From an uncultured Psychroserpens sp. (lineage in GTDB: Bacteria > Bacteroidota > Bacteroidia > Flavobacteriales > Flavobacteriaceae): 64,000 nt of DNA. A program made the position numbers and the translations under genes. The notes under the pieces were generated by a model that worked only from the letters and a program-made list of their open reading frames with translations, was not told the origin of the DNA and did not search any database. Where the stretch lies: contig CANLEE010000013.1 in the NCBI GenBank assembly GCA_947489585.1, positions 79,820 to 143,819 on the forward strand, written 5' to 3'. Shown here one piece after another: positions 43,899 to 53,158 of the stretch (the first letter of the stretch is position 1; every line of letters begins with the position of its first letter).

Positions 43899-45848
43899 AT
43901 GAGCGGAGAAAAAGAAGAATTCAACAAGCACAATTATTCGGCAGATAGTATTCAAGCATTAGAAGGTATGGAGCACGTGCGTATGCGTCCATCCATGTAT
44001 ATTGGAGATGTAGGTACTCGTGGTTTACATCATTTGGTATATGAAGTTGTCGATAACTCGATTGATGAAGCACTTGCTGGTCACTGTGATAATATTACCG
44101 TAACGATTAATGAAGACAACTCTATAACAACAGAAGATGATGGTCGAGGTATCCCTGTAGATCTTCATAAAAAGGAAGGGGTCTCTGCACTTGAAGTTGT
44201 AATGACTAAGATTGGAGCAGGTGGTAAGTTTGATAAAGACTCTTATAAAGTTTCTGGTGGTTTACACGGTGTTGGTGTAAGTTGCGTAAATGCATTATCT
44301 GAACATCTTAAAGCGACAGTGTATAGAGGAGGTAAGATTTATGAACAAGAATATGAGCGAGGTAAAGCTATGTATCCTGTAAAGCCTGTAGGTGATACTG
44401 AGAAAAGAGGAACAACAGTTACTTTTAAGCCAGATTCTACCATATTTACACAGACTTTAGAATATAGCTACGATACTTTAGCGAGTCGTTTACGTGAATT
44501 GGCATATTTAAATAAAGGTATTACAATTCATTTAGTTGATAAGAGACATAAAAAAGAAGATGGTGAGTTTGAAGGTGAAACATTTCATTCTACTGAAGGC
44601 CTTAAGGAATTTATCCAATTTCTTGATGCTACGAGAGAGCCTTTAATGAGAGATGTTATTGCTTTTGAAGGTGAGAAAAATGGAGTACCTGTTGAGGTTG
44701 CCATGATTTATAATACTTCTTATGCTGAAAATTTACATTCATATGTAAACAATATTAATACACATGAAGGTGGAACACATTTATCTGGTTTTAGAAGAGG
44801 ATTGACGCATACGCTTAAAAAATATGCTGATGCTTCTGGAATGTTAGACAAATTAAAGTTTGATATCCAAGGTGATGATTTCCGTGAAGGATTGACAGCA
44901 ATTATTTCTGTAAAAGTTCAAGAACCTCAATTTGAAGGGCAAACCAAAACCAAATTAGGTAACAGAGAAGTATCTGCATCTGTAAGTCAAGCGGTTTCTG
45001 AAATGTTGACTGATTATCTTGAAGAACACCCAGATGATGCTAAAACAATTGTTCAAAAAGTGATCCTTGCTGCTCAAGCTCGTCATGCTGCACAAAAGGC
45101 ACGTGATATGGTGCAACGTAAAACCGTAATGAGTATTGGTGGCTTACCAGGTAAATTGAGTGATTGTTCTGAACAAGATCCTACAAAATGTGAAGTATTT
45201 CTTGTCGAGGGAGATTCGGCAGGTGGAACTGCAAAGCAAGGTCGTGATAGAGCATTTCAAGCCATTCTTCCATTACGTGGAAAAATTTTAAACGTTGAAA
45301 AGGCAATGACACATCGTGTTTTTGAAAATGAAGAAATTAAAAATATCTTTACAGCACTTGGTGTCACTATTGGAACAGAAGAAGATAGTAAAGCACTTAA
45401 TTTATCTAAATTAAGATACCATAAAGTAGTGATTATGTGTGATGCCGATATTGATGGTAGTCACATTGAAACTCTAATTTTAACGTTCTTCTTTAGATAT
45501 ATGAAAGAGCTTATCGAAAATGGACACATATATATCGCTACACCTCCATTATACTTAGTGAAGAAAGGTGCTAAAAAGCAATATGCTTGGAGTGATGAAG
45601 AACGTACTAATATTATGACCGATTTTGGTGATGGTAGTAAAATACAGCGTTATAAAGGTCTTGGTGAAATGAATGCTGAACAACTTTGGGATACAACAAT
45701 GAACCCAAATTTTAGAACTTTAAGGCAAGTTCACATAGATAATGGCGTAGAAGCAGATCGTATTTTTTCAATGCTAATGGGTGATGAAGTGCCACCACGT
45801 AGAGATTTTATTGAGAAAAATGCAATCTATGCAAATATTGATGCATAA
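43899..45848 (+). CDS. gyrB: DNA gyrase subunit B
   Basis: 649 residues. GHKL ATPase: EVVDNSIDEALAGHCD, DDGRGIPVD, GGLHGVGVSCVNALS; transducer domain; TOPRIM with EGDSAGG and DADIDGSHI; C-terminal QRYKGLGEMNAEQLWDTTM. The length and the DNIT-type head fit GyrB rather than ParE. It introduces negative supercoils with GyrA, which is not in the window. It ends in a strong terminator. Confidence 0.98.
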   Translation: MSGEKEEFNKHNYSADSIQALEGMEHVRMRPSMYIGDVGTRGLHHLVYEVVDNSIDEALAGHCDNITVTINEDNSITTEDDGRGIPVDLHKKEGVSALEVVMTKIGAGGKFDKDSYKVSGGLHGVGVSCVNALSEHLKATVYRGGKIYEQEYERGKAMYPVKPVGDTEKRGTTVTFKPDSTIFTQTLEYSYDTLASRLRELAYLNKGITIHLVDKRHKKEDGEFEGETFHSTEGLKEFIQFLDATREPLMRDVIAFEGEKNGVPVEVAMIYNTSYAENLHSYVNNINTHEGGTHLSGFRRGLTHTLKKYADASGMLDKLKFDIQGDDFREGLTAIISVKVQEPQFEGQTKTKLGNREVSASVSQAVSEMLTDYLEEHPDDAKTIVQKVILAAQARHAAQKARDMVQRKTVMSIGGLPGKLSDCSEQDPTKCEVFLVEGDSAGGTAKQGRDRAFQAILPLRGKILNVEKAMTHRVFENEEIKNIFTALGVTIGTEEDSKALNLSKLRYHKVVIMCDADIDGSHIETLILTFFFRYMKELIENGHIYIATPPLYLVKKGAKKQYAWSDEERTNIMTDFGDGSKIQRYKGLGEMNAEQLWDTTMNPNFRTLRQVHIDNGVEADRIFSMLMGDEVPPRRDFIEKNAIYANIDA

Positions 45849-45873
45849 CTAAAAGTTATACTTAAATAAAAGT

Positions 45874-45905
45874 AAAAGCAACTACATTATGTGGTTGCTT
45901 TTTTT
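45874..45905 (+). terminator. Terminator of gyrB
   Basis: Stem AAAAGCAACTAC (45874-45885) with GTGGTTGCTTTT (45891-45902; one G-T pair), loop ATTAT, T-run to 45905. Confidence 0.8.
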
Positions 45906-46011
45906 GGTTTAAAAACGATATTAATACCGATGAAATGTAATTTTTAACGATAAAATGCGTGTATTTTGAATTTTTCACTACATTTATAGCCAACTATAAC
46001 CCATACGTATT

Positions 46012-47058
46012 ATGAAAAAGTTAATAATTTTATTCCTATTACTATTTTCAGTTCAACAATCTAAGTCTCAAGAATTAGAAACAATTCTACTTGCTGCTGA
46101 TGATGCTAGTTTACTTACTGAAAATTACTTAAATCCAGCAATGAAAGGTTTAATGTATAGCATGAATGGTGGATGGTATACAACTGCAAAGACTCATAAA
46201 AAATTTGGTTTTGATATTACTATCAATGCTAATGCTTCATTTGTGCCAAGCAAAGAGGAAATGTTTGCTTTTATACCTAGCGATTATACTTTTTTGTCAT
46301 TGCCAAATGGGGAAACCTCATTAAATACGGTAATGAGTGATAATGATGCAGAAACTGAAATTGATATTAGTATCCCAAATGACAACGGCACATTCAAAGT
46401 CGCTAGTTTTGACATGCCAGGCGGTATTACTGAAGATTTACCAATTAATGCTGTACCAACACCAATGGTGCAATTGGGATTTGGATTGCCATATAAAACA
46501 GACATTAAACTTAGATTAGTGCCTAAATTAAACTTCGATGACAGTGTTGAAGCTAATCTCATTGGTGTAGGATTGCAGCATGATTTGATGCAGTATTTTG
46601 GACCATTAGAAAATTTACCACTAAATATTTCAGTCTTAGCAGCTTTTACAAATATGAAAGTCACTTATGAAATTGAAGATCAAAACACAGAGGATGAAGT
46701 TTCAGTAACTAATGGTGAAGCAGAATTTAAAATGAATACATGGACTGTTCAAGCTTTGGCTTCACTGGATTTTAAAATTATTTCTTTTTATGGAGGCGTA
46801 GGTTATAATAATGGTAAAACTACTGCCAAAATGAAAGGAGATTATACGTTAACATATGATGTTGAAGATAGTAATGGTAATGTTATTGGTACAGTTGATG
46901 AATCTATTAGTAATCCAATTAATTTAGATTTTGAAGCAAATGGAATAAGAGCAACACTAGGAACGCGATTAAATATTGGATTTTTTAAGATTTTTGCCGA
47001 CTATACTCTACAAGAATATAATACTGCTTCTGCCGGAATCGCATTTAGTTTTAGATAG
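46012..47058 (+). CDS. DUF6588-family outer-membrane protein
   Basis: 348 residues. Signal peptide about 1-20 (SVQQSKSQ). Beta-rich with alternating strands, ending in YTLQEYNTASAGIAFSFR, the aromatic C-terminus of a barrel. The DUF6588 marks are the LLAADDASLLTENYLNPAMKGLMYSMNGGWY opening and the FYGGVGYNNGKTTAKMKGDY repeat. Function unknown; likely an outer-membrane barrel. It has its own terminator. Confidence 0.8.
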   Translation: MKKLIILFLLLFSVQQSKSQELETILLAADDASLLTENYLNPAMKGLMYSMNGGWYTTAKTHKKFGFDITINANASFVPSKEEMFAFIPSDYTFLSLPNGETSLNTVMSDNDAETEIDISIPNDNGTFKVASFDMPGGITEDLPINAVPTPMVQLGFGLPYKTDIKLRLVPKLNFDDSVEANLIGVGLQHDLMQYFGPLENLPLNISVLAAFTNMKVTYEIEDQNTEDEVSVTNGEAEFKMNTWTVQALASLDFKIISFYGGVGYNNGKTTAKMKGDYTLTYDVEDSNGNVIGTVDESISNPINLDFEANGIRATLGTRLNIGFFKIFADYTLQEYNTASAGIAFSFR

Positions 47059-47088
47059 TAAGAAAATCGTTTTATGGAAACTAATATA

Positions 47089-47123
47089 AGAGGGCTGTCT
47101 AAATCTGACAGCTCTTTTTTTTT
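47089..47123 (+). terminator. Terminator of the DUF6588 gene
   Basis: Stem AGAGGGCTGTC (47089-47099) with GACAGCTCTTT (47107-47117), one or two G-T pairs, 7-nt loop, then a run of T. Confidence 0.8.
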
Positions 47124-47224
47124 GCGACTATGTAATTGCAAATTAAAATATATGAGCGTTATTTAAATTTAAAAACCATCTAGAATTATCTATTTACTTT
47201 CTTTATAAAGAGTAGAATAATTCG

Positions 47225-47232
47225 TAATTTTG
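47225..47232 (+). promoter_or_regulatory. Putative -7 element of mdh
   Basis: TAATTTTG, followed by C, 46 nt before the mdh ATG. Confidence 0.5.
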
Positions 47233-47278
47233 CACTCTCATTTAACAACACAATTTAATTTAAAATAAGAACGAAGAA

Positions 47279-48205
47279 ATGAAAGTAACAGTAGTTGGAG
47301 CAGGAGCAGTAGGCGCAAGTTGTGCTGAATATATAGCTATCAAAAATTTTGCTAGCGAAGTTGTATTATTAGACATTAAAGAAGGATATGCCGAGGGCAA
47401 AGCCATGGATTTAATGCAAACAGCTTCATTAAACGGTTTTGATACAAAGCTTACCGGTGTCACAAATGACTATTCAAAAACAGCAAATAGTGATATTTGT
47501 GTCATTACATCTGGTATTCCACGTAAGCCAGGTATGACTCGTGAAGAGTTAATTGGTATTAATGCTGGTATTGTAAGATCTGTGTCATCTAGTTTGATAG
47601 AACACTCTCCAAATACAATCATTATTGTAGTAAGTAATCCAATGGATACTATGACTTACTTAGTCCACAAAACAACCAACTTACCTAAAAATCGAATTAT
47701 AGGTATGGGAGGTGCTTTAGATTCTGCACGTTTTAAATATAGATTAGCTGAAGCTTTAGGAGCTCCAATTAGTGATGTTGATGGAATGGTAATTGGTGGT
47801 CATAGTGATAAAGGTATGGTGCCTTTAACAGCTCATGCTACAAGAAATAGTGTGAAAGTATCTGAGTTTTTATCAGATGAACGCTTAAACCAAGTTAAAG
47901 AAGATACTAAAGTTGGTGGTGCTACATTAACCAAATTGTTAGGAACCTCTGCTTGGTATGCACCTGGTGCTGCAGTAAGCGGATTAGTTCAAGCTATTGC
48001 TTGCGACCAAAAGAAAATGTTTCCTTGTTCAACCTTATTAGAAGGTGAGTATGGATTAAATGACCTTTGTATCGGTGTTCCTGTGATTTTAGGACGTAAT
48101 GGTATAGAAGAGATTGTGAAAATCAAGTTAAGTAATGCTGAAGAAGCACACTTAAAAGAAAGTGCTGAAGGTGTTAAAAAAACAAATGGTTTATTAGAAT
48201 TATAA
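47279..48205 (+). CDS. mdh: Malate dehydrogenase
   Basis: 308 residues. Rossmann start VVGAGAVGASCAEY, then SGIPRKPGMTREEL with the substrate Arg pair, SNPMDTMTYL, and the catalytic His in VIGGHSDKGMVP. The Arg at SGIPRKPGM marks malate over lactate specificity. It oxidises malate to oxaloacetate with NAD in the TCA cycle. It sits in the usual flavobacterial order before secDF. Confidence 0.96.
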   Translation: MKVTVVGAGAVGASCAEYIAIKNFASEVVLLDIKEGYAEGKAMDLMQTASLNGFDTKLTGVTNDYSKTANSDICVITSGIPRKPGMTREELIGINAGIVRSVSSSLIEHSPNTIIIVVSNPMDTMTYLVHKTTNLPKNRIIGMGGALDSARFKYRLAEALGAPISDVDGMVIGGHSDKGMVPLTAHATRNSVKVSEFLSDERLNQVKEDTKVGGATLTKLLGTSAWYAPGAAVSGLVQAIACDQKKMFPCSTLLEGEYGLNDLCIGVPVILGRNGIEEIVKIKLSNAEEAHLKESAEGVKKTNGLLEL

Positions 48206-48230
48206 TACCATCACTTTTTTAAATATAGTT

Positions 48231-48260
48231 GAGGCTATCATTTTCATGGTAGCCTTTTTT
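48231..48260 (+). terminator. Terminator of mdh
   Basis: 9-bp stem AGGCTATCA (48232-48240) with TGGTAGCCT (48247-48255; one G-T pair), 6-nt loop, T-run. Confidence 0.8.
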
Positions 48261-48274
48261 AATTCTATGCTCAA

Positions 48275-49192
48275 ATGAAATACATCTATATTCTTACTAC
48301 TGCTTTATTGTTGTCCTGTGGAAATGGAGCACCAAAACATAAATTCACTATTATTTACGAATTTGAAAACCCTGAAAGTCTATCGGCTAATGATAAACAA
48401 GGTACTATTGAAGTCTTAAATAAGCGATTAGACAAATTTGCTTCAAATTATGAAGTTAAACTCAATAATAAACAGCAAATAGAAGTCAAGATAAGCTCAG
48501 ATGTTAATCAAGAACGCTTAAACTCAATTTTAACTAACCAAGGTAAGCTAGAATTTTGGGAGGTTATTAAGGCAGTAGAGTTAAGAACTTTTATTACAGA
48601 AGCCAATGAGGCATTAAAAAAAGATAACGATTCAATAAACCCGTTATATGATTTAATTCAGATAGGTAGCTTTGGTTATGTAGATGGCTTATTTTCTATT
48701 TCAGTAAAAGATACGACACTTATGCGTCAATATCTCAACAAAAAAGAAGTCAGAGTTTTAATACCTTCTGAATTGAAGAACTCTAAATTCCTTTTTGGAA
48801 TTCCGAATGAAGATGACCATATTTCACTATATATGGTTAAAACGCTTCCTAATGGACAAGCCTTAGTAAATGAAACTCATATTATTGATGCCAAACAAAA
48901 TTATGGTAGCAATGGTCGCCCAACCGTAAGTATGAAAATGAATGAGTTAGGAGCTAATAGATGGGAACGAATGACAGGAGTTGCATATCAAAAGCAATCG
49001 CAAATTGCTATGACCTTAAATGGTCTTGTGTTTTCTGCACCAACAGCGTCTAATGGACCTATAGTTGGAGGAAATACTGAAATTGGAGGGGGTTTTACCA
49101 TAGAACAAACTCAAGATTTAGCCTTGATATTAAGTGCTCATCAACGGATTCCTAAGTTAAAGTTCGTCAATTCTTCTGCTATAAACGATTAA
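48275..49192 (+). CDS. SecD periplasmic-head lipoprotein (no membrane helices)
   Basis: 305 residues. Lipobox LLLSC with Cys15, then a region matching the SecD first periplasmic domain from its base (about 43-97) through its head (about 120-295). Shared with the SecDF encoded 0.8 kb downstream: NPL-(Y/F)-DL, EVR-x(6)-K-F-x-FG-(I/L)-P, PTVSM-(K/Q)-MN, QKSQIA, SAPTASNG, GGNTEI. The membrane segments of SecD are absent. It would thus be a detached, lipid-anchored copy of the domain that binds preproteins after translocation. It starts 14 nt after the mdh terminator and 39 nt before the next gene. Function unknown; a SecDF partner or decoy is plausible. Confidence 0.85.
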   Translation: MKYIYILTTALLLSCGNGAPKHKFTIIYEFENPESLSANDKQGTIEVLNKRLDKFASNYEVKLNNKQQIEVKISSDVNQERLNSILTNQGKLEFWEVIKAVELRTFITEANEALKKDNDSINPLYDLIQIGSFGYVDGLFSISVKDTTLMRQYLNKKEVRVLIPSELKNSKFLFGIPNEDDHISLYMVKTLPNGQALVNETHIIDAKQNYGSNGRPTVSMKMNELGANRWERMTGVAYQKQSQIAMTLNGLVFSAPTASNGPIVGGNTEIGGGFTIEQTQDLALILSAHQRIPKLKFVNSSAIND

Positions 49193-49219
49193 CGGTAGCC
49201 CTACATTCTATATTTTTTA

Positions 49220-49227
49220 TATATTTG
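49220..49227 (+). promoter_or_regulatory. Putative -7 element, 4 nt before the next start
   Basis: TATATTTG, ending 4 nt before the ATG at 49232. A transcript from it would be leaderless. No -33 TTG is seen at the normal spacing. Confidence 0.4.
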
Positions 49228-49231
49228 GCGC

Positions 49232-49867
49232 ATGAAGAAGAGCTGGTACATTGGTATTCTTATAATTGCATTAACCTTATTAGGAAGTGTAGCTAGTAAA
49301 CAACAGGCTGCAGTACCTAATCAGGAGATTGTACTTCAATTTACTTCTGATGTTATTACTTCTGATGAAGCTCTTGATACCATTGTTCTTGTAAAGAAAC
49401 AATTACAAGCTGTAGGTGTAGAACATATTCAAGTTCAAGAGTTACTAAACGGTCAGTTAAAAATTACGTATTATAGTGATGCAGATGTTGCTAGTATTAA
49501 AACATTGCTTTCAAACGAAAGTACGCTTGAGCTAGGATACATCTCTAAGGACAACAAGCAAAGTAATTCACCTTCCGAGGATCATAAAATCGATTATGAT
49601 TTAGACGTCTATGAGATTCAACAAAGTAATGATCTTTCTGATTTAGACGGAAAATTAGCTTTAGAAACCAAAACAGAGCATGAACGATTTTTCAATCCTA
49701 ATGTATTAATAGCTCCAGAGGAGATTAGTATTGATACAAAAGAAAACATTGAAAATGTTGCCTATAAATTCCGCAGAACTATTGCAATCGCAATAGATAA
49801 TAATTCTTATAAGATTCCAGAAGTTAGGGCAGGACCTGACTTTAATGGGATTGACGACTTAAGCTAA
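49232..49867 (+). CDS. Small membrane-anchored protein with a SecD-base-like region
   Basis: 211 residues. One N-terminal membrane helix (about 5-22) leaves the rest in the periplasm. Residues 30-105 show the beta-alpha-beta pattern of the SecD P1 base: KKQLQAVGVEHIQV..GQLKITYYSDADVASIKTLLSNESTLELGY parallels EVLRKRIDQFGVTSPNI..ATDLITTTAQLQFWDV of SecDF. The C-terminal half is acidic and ends IAIDNNSYKIPEVRAGP. No other family is recognised. It lies between the SecD-head lipoprotein and secDF, and the likeness is by eye and moderate. Confidence 0.6.
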   Translation: MKKSWYIGILIIALTLLGSVASKQQAAVPNQEIVLQFTSDVITSDEALDTIVLVKKQLQAVGVEHIQVQELLNGQLKITYYSDADVASIKTLLSNESTLELGYISKDNKQSNSPSEDHKIDYDLDVYEIQQSNDLSDLDGKLALETKTEHERFFNPNVLIAPEEISIDTKENIENVAYKFRRTIAIAIDNNSYKIPEVRAGPDFNGIDDLS

Positions 49868-49951
49868 ACTCCCAAGCATTTCCATATTTAAAATAGTTTT
49901 TGTTACATAGTCGAAAAGCTGTTCAAACACCACATTTAATTATAAAAACAA

Positions 49952-49981
49952 TTGTCAAATCGACCGTAAATTATATATTTG
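49952..49981 (+). promoter_or_regulatory. Promoter of secDF (TTG-N19-TATATTTG)
   Basis: TTG (49952-49954), 19 nt, TATATTTG (49974-49981), 33 nt before the secDF ATG. Both elements and the spacing fit the Bacteroidota consensus. Confidence 0.7.
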
Positions 49982-50014
49982 CGCGTTGAAAAAATTGACC
50001 TAAACAATAGAATA

Positions 50015-53002
50015 ATGCAAAACAAAGGATTAGTAAAACTTTTTGCAGTGTTATTTGGATTGGTAAGTATATACCAATTATCATTTACATTCAAAAACAA
50101 CCAAATCGATGCTGCTGCAAAAACATTTGCAGAAAGTAAATTTCAAACACCTGACGAGATTAGCGATGCCGAAATTCACTATTTAGACTCATTGTCTAAT
50201 ACTGAAGCTTATAATATGGGTATAGCCAGTTTTACAGGAAAAGAAGTAAAGGAAAAAGCCATGAACCTTGGTCTTGACCTTAAAGGAGGATTAAACGTAA
50301 TTCTTCAGATCTCAGTAAAAGATATTCTTGTAGGATTATCTAATAAAAGCAAAGATCCAGCATTTAATTCGGCTTTAGTAAAAGCTGAAGAAATTCAAAA
50401 AGATGCTCAAGAATCTTACTTAGAGTCTTTCTTTTCTGCTTGGGCAGAAGTAAAAGGAGACCAAAACTTAGCTTCGCCAGATATCTTTGCTAATAAAGAT
50501 TTAGATGGTGTTATTGATAATAACATGTCAGATGCAGATGTTAGAAAAAAGTTAGAAGAAAAAGTTGATGAATCTATCGTTTCTGCTTTTGAAGTATTAC
50601 GTAAACGTATTGACCAGTTTGGTGTAACATCACCTAATATTCAACGTTTAGGAAACTCAGGACGTGTATTAGTAGAGTTGCCAGGTGTAAAGGATGTAAA
50701 ACGTGCGACTGATTTAATTACGACGACTGCACAATTGCAATTTTGGGATGTTGATAATGGACAAGCGCTAGGAAATTTCTTAGGTCTTGCTAACGATGCA
50801 CTTAAAACAAAATTAGGACTTAATGAAGCCGAAGAAGCAATAGAATCTCAAGATTCGACAGCTACAGATGGTGATAGTACTATTGATGATTTATTAGGAG
50901 AAACGTCTACTGACTCTACAGTAACAGCTCAAGTAAATCCACTATTTGACTTGCTTGGACCACCTCGTTCAGGTGGTATGCTTGCTTTGAAGTTAGAAGA
51001 TAAAGAGACACTTCAATCGTATTTAAAAATGCAAGAAGTAAGATCTCAGCTCCCAGCCGATGCTCGATACATAAAGTTTGCATTTGGTTTACCAACAGTA
51101 GATAAAGATACAGGAGAAGAATATGTTGACTTATACGCATTAAAAGGAAATAGAGATAATGAACCAGAATTAAGTGGTGGTGTAGTTACAGATGCTAGAC
51201 AGGCTTATAGCCAAACCAATAAGCCAACAGTATCTATGCAGATGAATGCACAAGGTGCTAAAACTTGGGAAGAAATGACTGGTAGAGCATTTGCTCAAAA
51301 AAGTCAAATTGCTATTGTCTTAGATGATATTGTATATTCTGCACCTACGGCTTCAAATGGCGCTATTTCTGGTGGTAATACTGAAATCTCTGGTAACTTT
51401 ACTGTAAAGGAAGCAGAAGATTTAGCTAACGTATTAAGAGCTGGTAAATTACCTGCAAGAGCTGAAATTATTCAAGCAGATCAAGTTGGACCTTCATTAG
51501 GAAAAGAAGCTATTGAAAGTGGTACGAAGTCATTTTTAATTGCGTTATCTTTAGTATTAATCTGGATGATTCTTTACTATGGAAAAGCGGGTATTTTTGC
51601 TGATATTGCTTTATTGTTGAACATCTTATTAATCTTTGGTGTATTATCAGGATTAGGAGCCGTGTTAACTTTACCTGGTTTAGCTGGTATCGTATTAACT
51701 ATTGGTATGTCGGTAGATGCCAACGTACTTATCTTTGAACGTATACGGGAAGAGATAGGTAAAGGTAAATCGCAAAAAGAATCTGTTAAAGATGGTTTTG
51801 CAAATGCTTTATCTTCAATTTTAGATGCAAATATCACAACTGGTTTAACCGCATTGATCTTATTTGTATTTGGTACTGGTCCAATCAAAGGTTTTGCAAC
51901 TACCTTATTAATAGGTATTGTAACTTCATTATTTACTGCAATTTTTATTACACGTTTATTAGTAGATTGGTATGTGAATAGTGGGAAAACTTTAGATTTC
52001 TCTACATCAATTACGAAAAACTTATTTAAGAATAACAACATTAACTTTATAGGCAAACGTAAAGTAGCATATGTTGTTTCTGGAATTTTAATATTAGTTA
52101 GTTTAGGATCTTTATTTACTAATAAGTTAGATCAAGGTATTGACTTTGTTGGTGGTAGAACATATCAAGTTCGTTTTGATAAAGCAGTAAGTTCTGAAAA
52201 AGTAGCTGAAGATTTAACAGCTGTATTTAATAGTGTTGAGGTTAAAACTATTGGTAGCGCTAACCAATTAAAAATCTCAACAAAGTATAAAGTAGATGAG
52301 AATTCTGTTGATGTAGATGAGGAAGTGAAGACAATGCTTTTTAATGGTTTACAAACCTATTTACCAAGCGGAAAATCTTTTAAAGACTTTTCTGAAGGTA
52401 AAGAAGATGTTGGTATTGTACTATCAAGTAAAGTGAGTCCAACAATTGCCGATGATATCAAAAGAGAATCACTTTTAGCTGTCTTAGGATCGTTAATCGT
52501 TGTATTCTTGTATATCTTGTTCCGTTTCAAAAGATGGCAATTCTCATTAGGTGCTGTAGCTGCAGTATTTCATGATGTCATTATTGTATTAGGTATCTTC
52601 TCATTATTGTACAAATTCATGCCGTTTAGTATGGAAATTGACCAAGCATTCATCGCAGCGATTTTGACCGTAATTGGTTACTCGCTAAATGATACGGTTG
52701 TTGTATTTGATAGAATTAGAGAAGTGCTTCTTGAACGCTCAGGATTTAAAGGCGGAGTCAATATTAACTCTGCAATTAATAGTACTTTAAGTAGAACATT
52801 AAATACCTCATTAACAACGTTAGTGGTGTTATTAGCAATGTTTATTTTTGGTGCAGAATCGCTTAGAGGTTTATTATTTGCCTTAATCGTAGGTGTAATT
52901 GTTGGTACATACTCTTCGGTATTTATCGCCACACCATTAATGTATGATACATTAAAGAACAAAGGTATTGCTCCTCCAAAAGAGGATGAAGACAAAAAAT
53001 AA
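50015..53002 (+). CDS. secDF: Protein translocase SecDF, fused
   Basis: 995 residues from the ATG at 50015 (MQNKGLVKLF). A TTG at 49979 lies in the promoter and is not a start. First membrane helix, then DLKGGLNVIL, the P1 base and head (about 65-485), five more helices with the SecD signature; a second half starts near 665 with KVAYVVSGILILVSLGS, GIDFVGGRTY and a SecF helix bundle with SLNDTVVVFDRIRE. The fusion of SecD and SecF in one chain is usual in Bacteroidota. It uses the proton gradient to pull preproteins out of the SecYEG channel. Ends in a 14-bp terminator. Confidence 0.97.
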   Translation: MQNKGLVKLFAVLFGLVSIYQLSFTFKNNQIDAAAKTFAESKFQTPDEISDAEIHYLDSLSNTEAYNMGIASFTGKEVKEKAMNLGLDLKGGLNVILQISVKDILVGLSNKSKDPAFNSALVKAEEIQKDAQESYLESFFSAWAEVKGDQNLASPDIFANKDLDGVIDNNMSDADVRKKLEEKVDESIVSAFEVLRKRIDQFGVTSPNIQRLGNSGRVLVELPGVKDVKRATDLITTTAQLQFWDVDNGQALGNFLGLANDALKTKLGLNEAEEAIESQDSTATDGDSTIDDLLGETSTDSTVTAQVNPLFDLLGPPRSGGMLALKLEDKETLQSYLKMQEVRSQLPADARYIKFAFGLPTVDKDTGEEYVDLYALKGNRDNEPELSGGVVTDARQAYSQTNKPTVSMQMNAQGAKTWEEMTGRAFAQKSQIAIVLDDIVYSAPTASNGAISGGNTEISGNFTVKEAEDLANVLRAGKLPARAEIIQADQVGPSLGKEAIESGTKSFLIALSLVLIWMILYYGKAGIFADIALLLNILLIFGVLSGLGAVLTLPGLAGIVLTIGMSVDANVLIFERIREEIGKGKSQKESVKDGFANALSSILDANITTGLTALILFVFGTGPIKGFATTLLIGIVTSLFTAIFITRLLVDWYVNSGKTLDFSTSITKNLFKNNNINFIGKRKVAYVVSGILILVSLGSLFTNKLDQGIDFVGGRTYQVRFDKAVSSEKVAEDLTAVFNSVEVKTIGSANQLKISTKYKVDENSVDVDEEVKTMLFNGLQTYLPSGKSFKDFSEGKEDVGIVLSSKVSPTIADDIKRESLLAVLGSLIVVFLYILFRFKRWQFSLGAVAAVFHDVIIVLGIFSLLYKFMPFSMEIDQAFIAAILTVIGYSLNDTVVVFDRIREVLLERSGFKGGVNINSAINSTLSRTLNTSLTTLVVLLAMFIFGAESLRGLLFALIVGVIVGTYSSVFIATPLMYDTLKNKGIAPPKEDEDKK

Positions 53003-53020
53003 TTGTTTTTAAATAGATTA

Positions 53021-53051
53021 AAAAAGCCACTTCATTTGAAGTGGCTTTTTT
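53021..53051 (+). terminator. Terminator of secDF
   Basis: Perfect 14-bp stem AAAAAGCCACTTCA (53021-53034) with TGAAGTGGCTTTTT (53037-53050), 2-nt loop. It is the strongest hairpin in the window. Confidence 0.9.
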
Positions 53052-53158
53052 GTGCTTAATGTTTTCCTATAAAATTTTTACGCAACCTTTTGTTAATTTG
53101 TGTATCTTTAAGAAAAGACTTACAAGTAAAAGCATATTAATAAATTTATCCAATCACT

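Noticed and set aside
49979..50014. TTG at 49979 as the start of secDF
   Set aside because: It lies inside the -7 promoter element; the ATG at 50015 begins the conserved N-terminal membrane helix.
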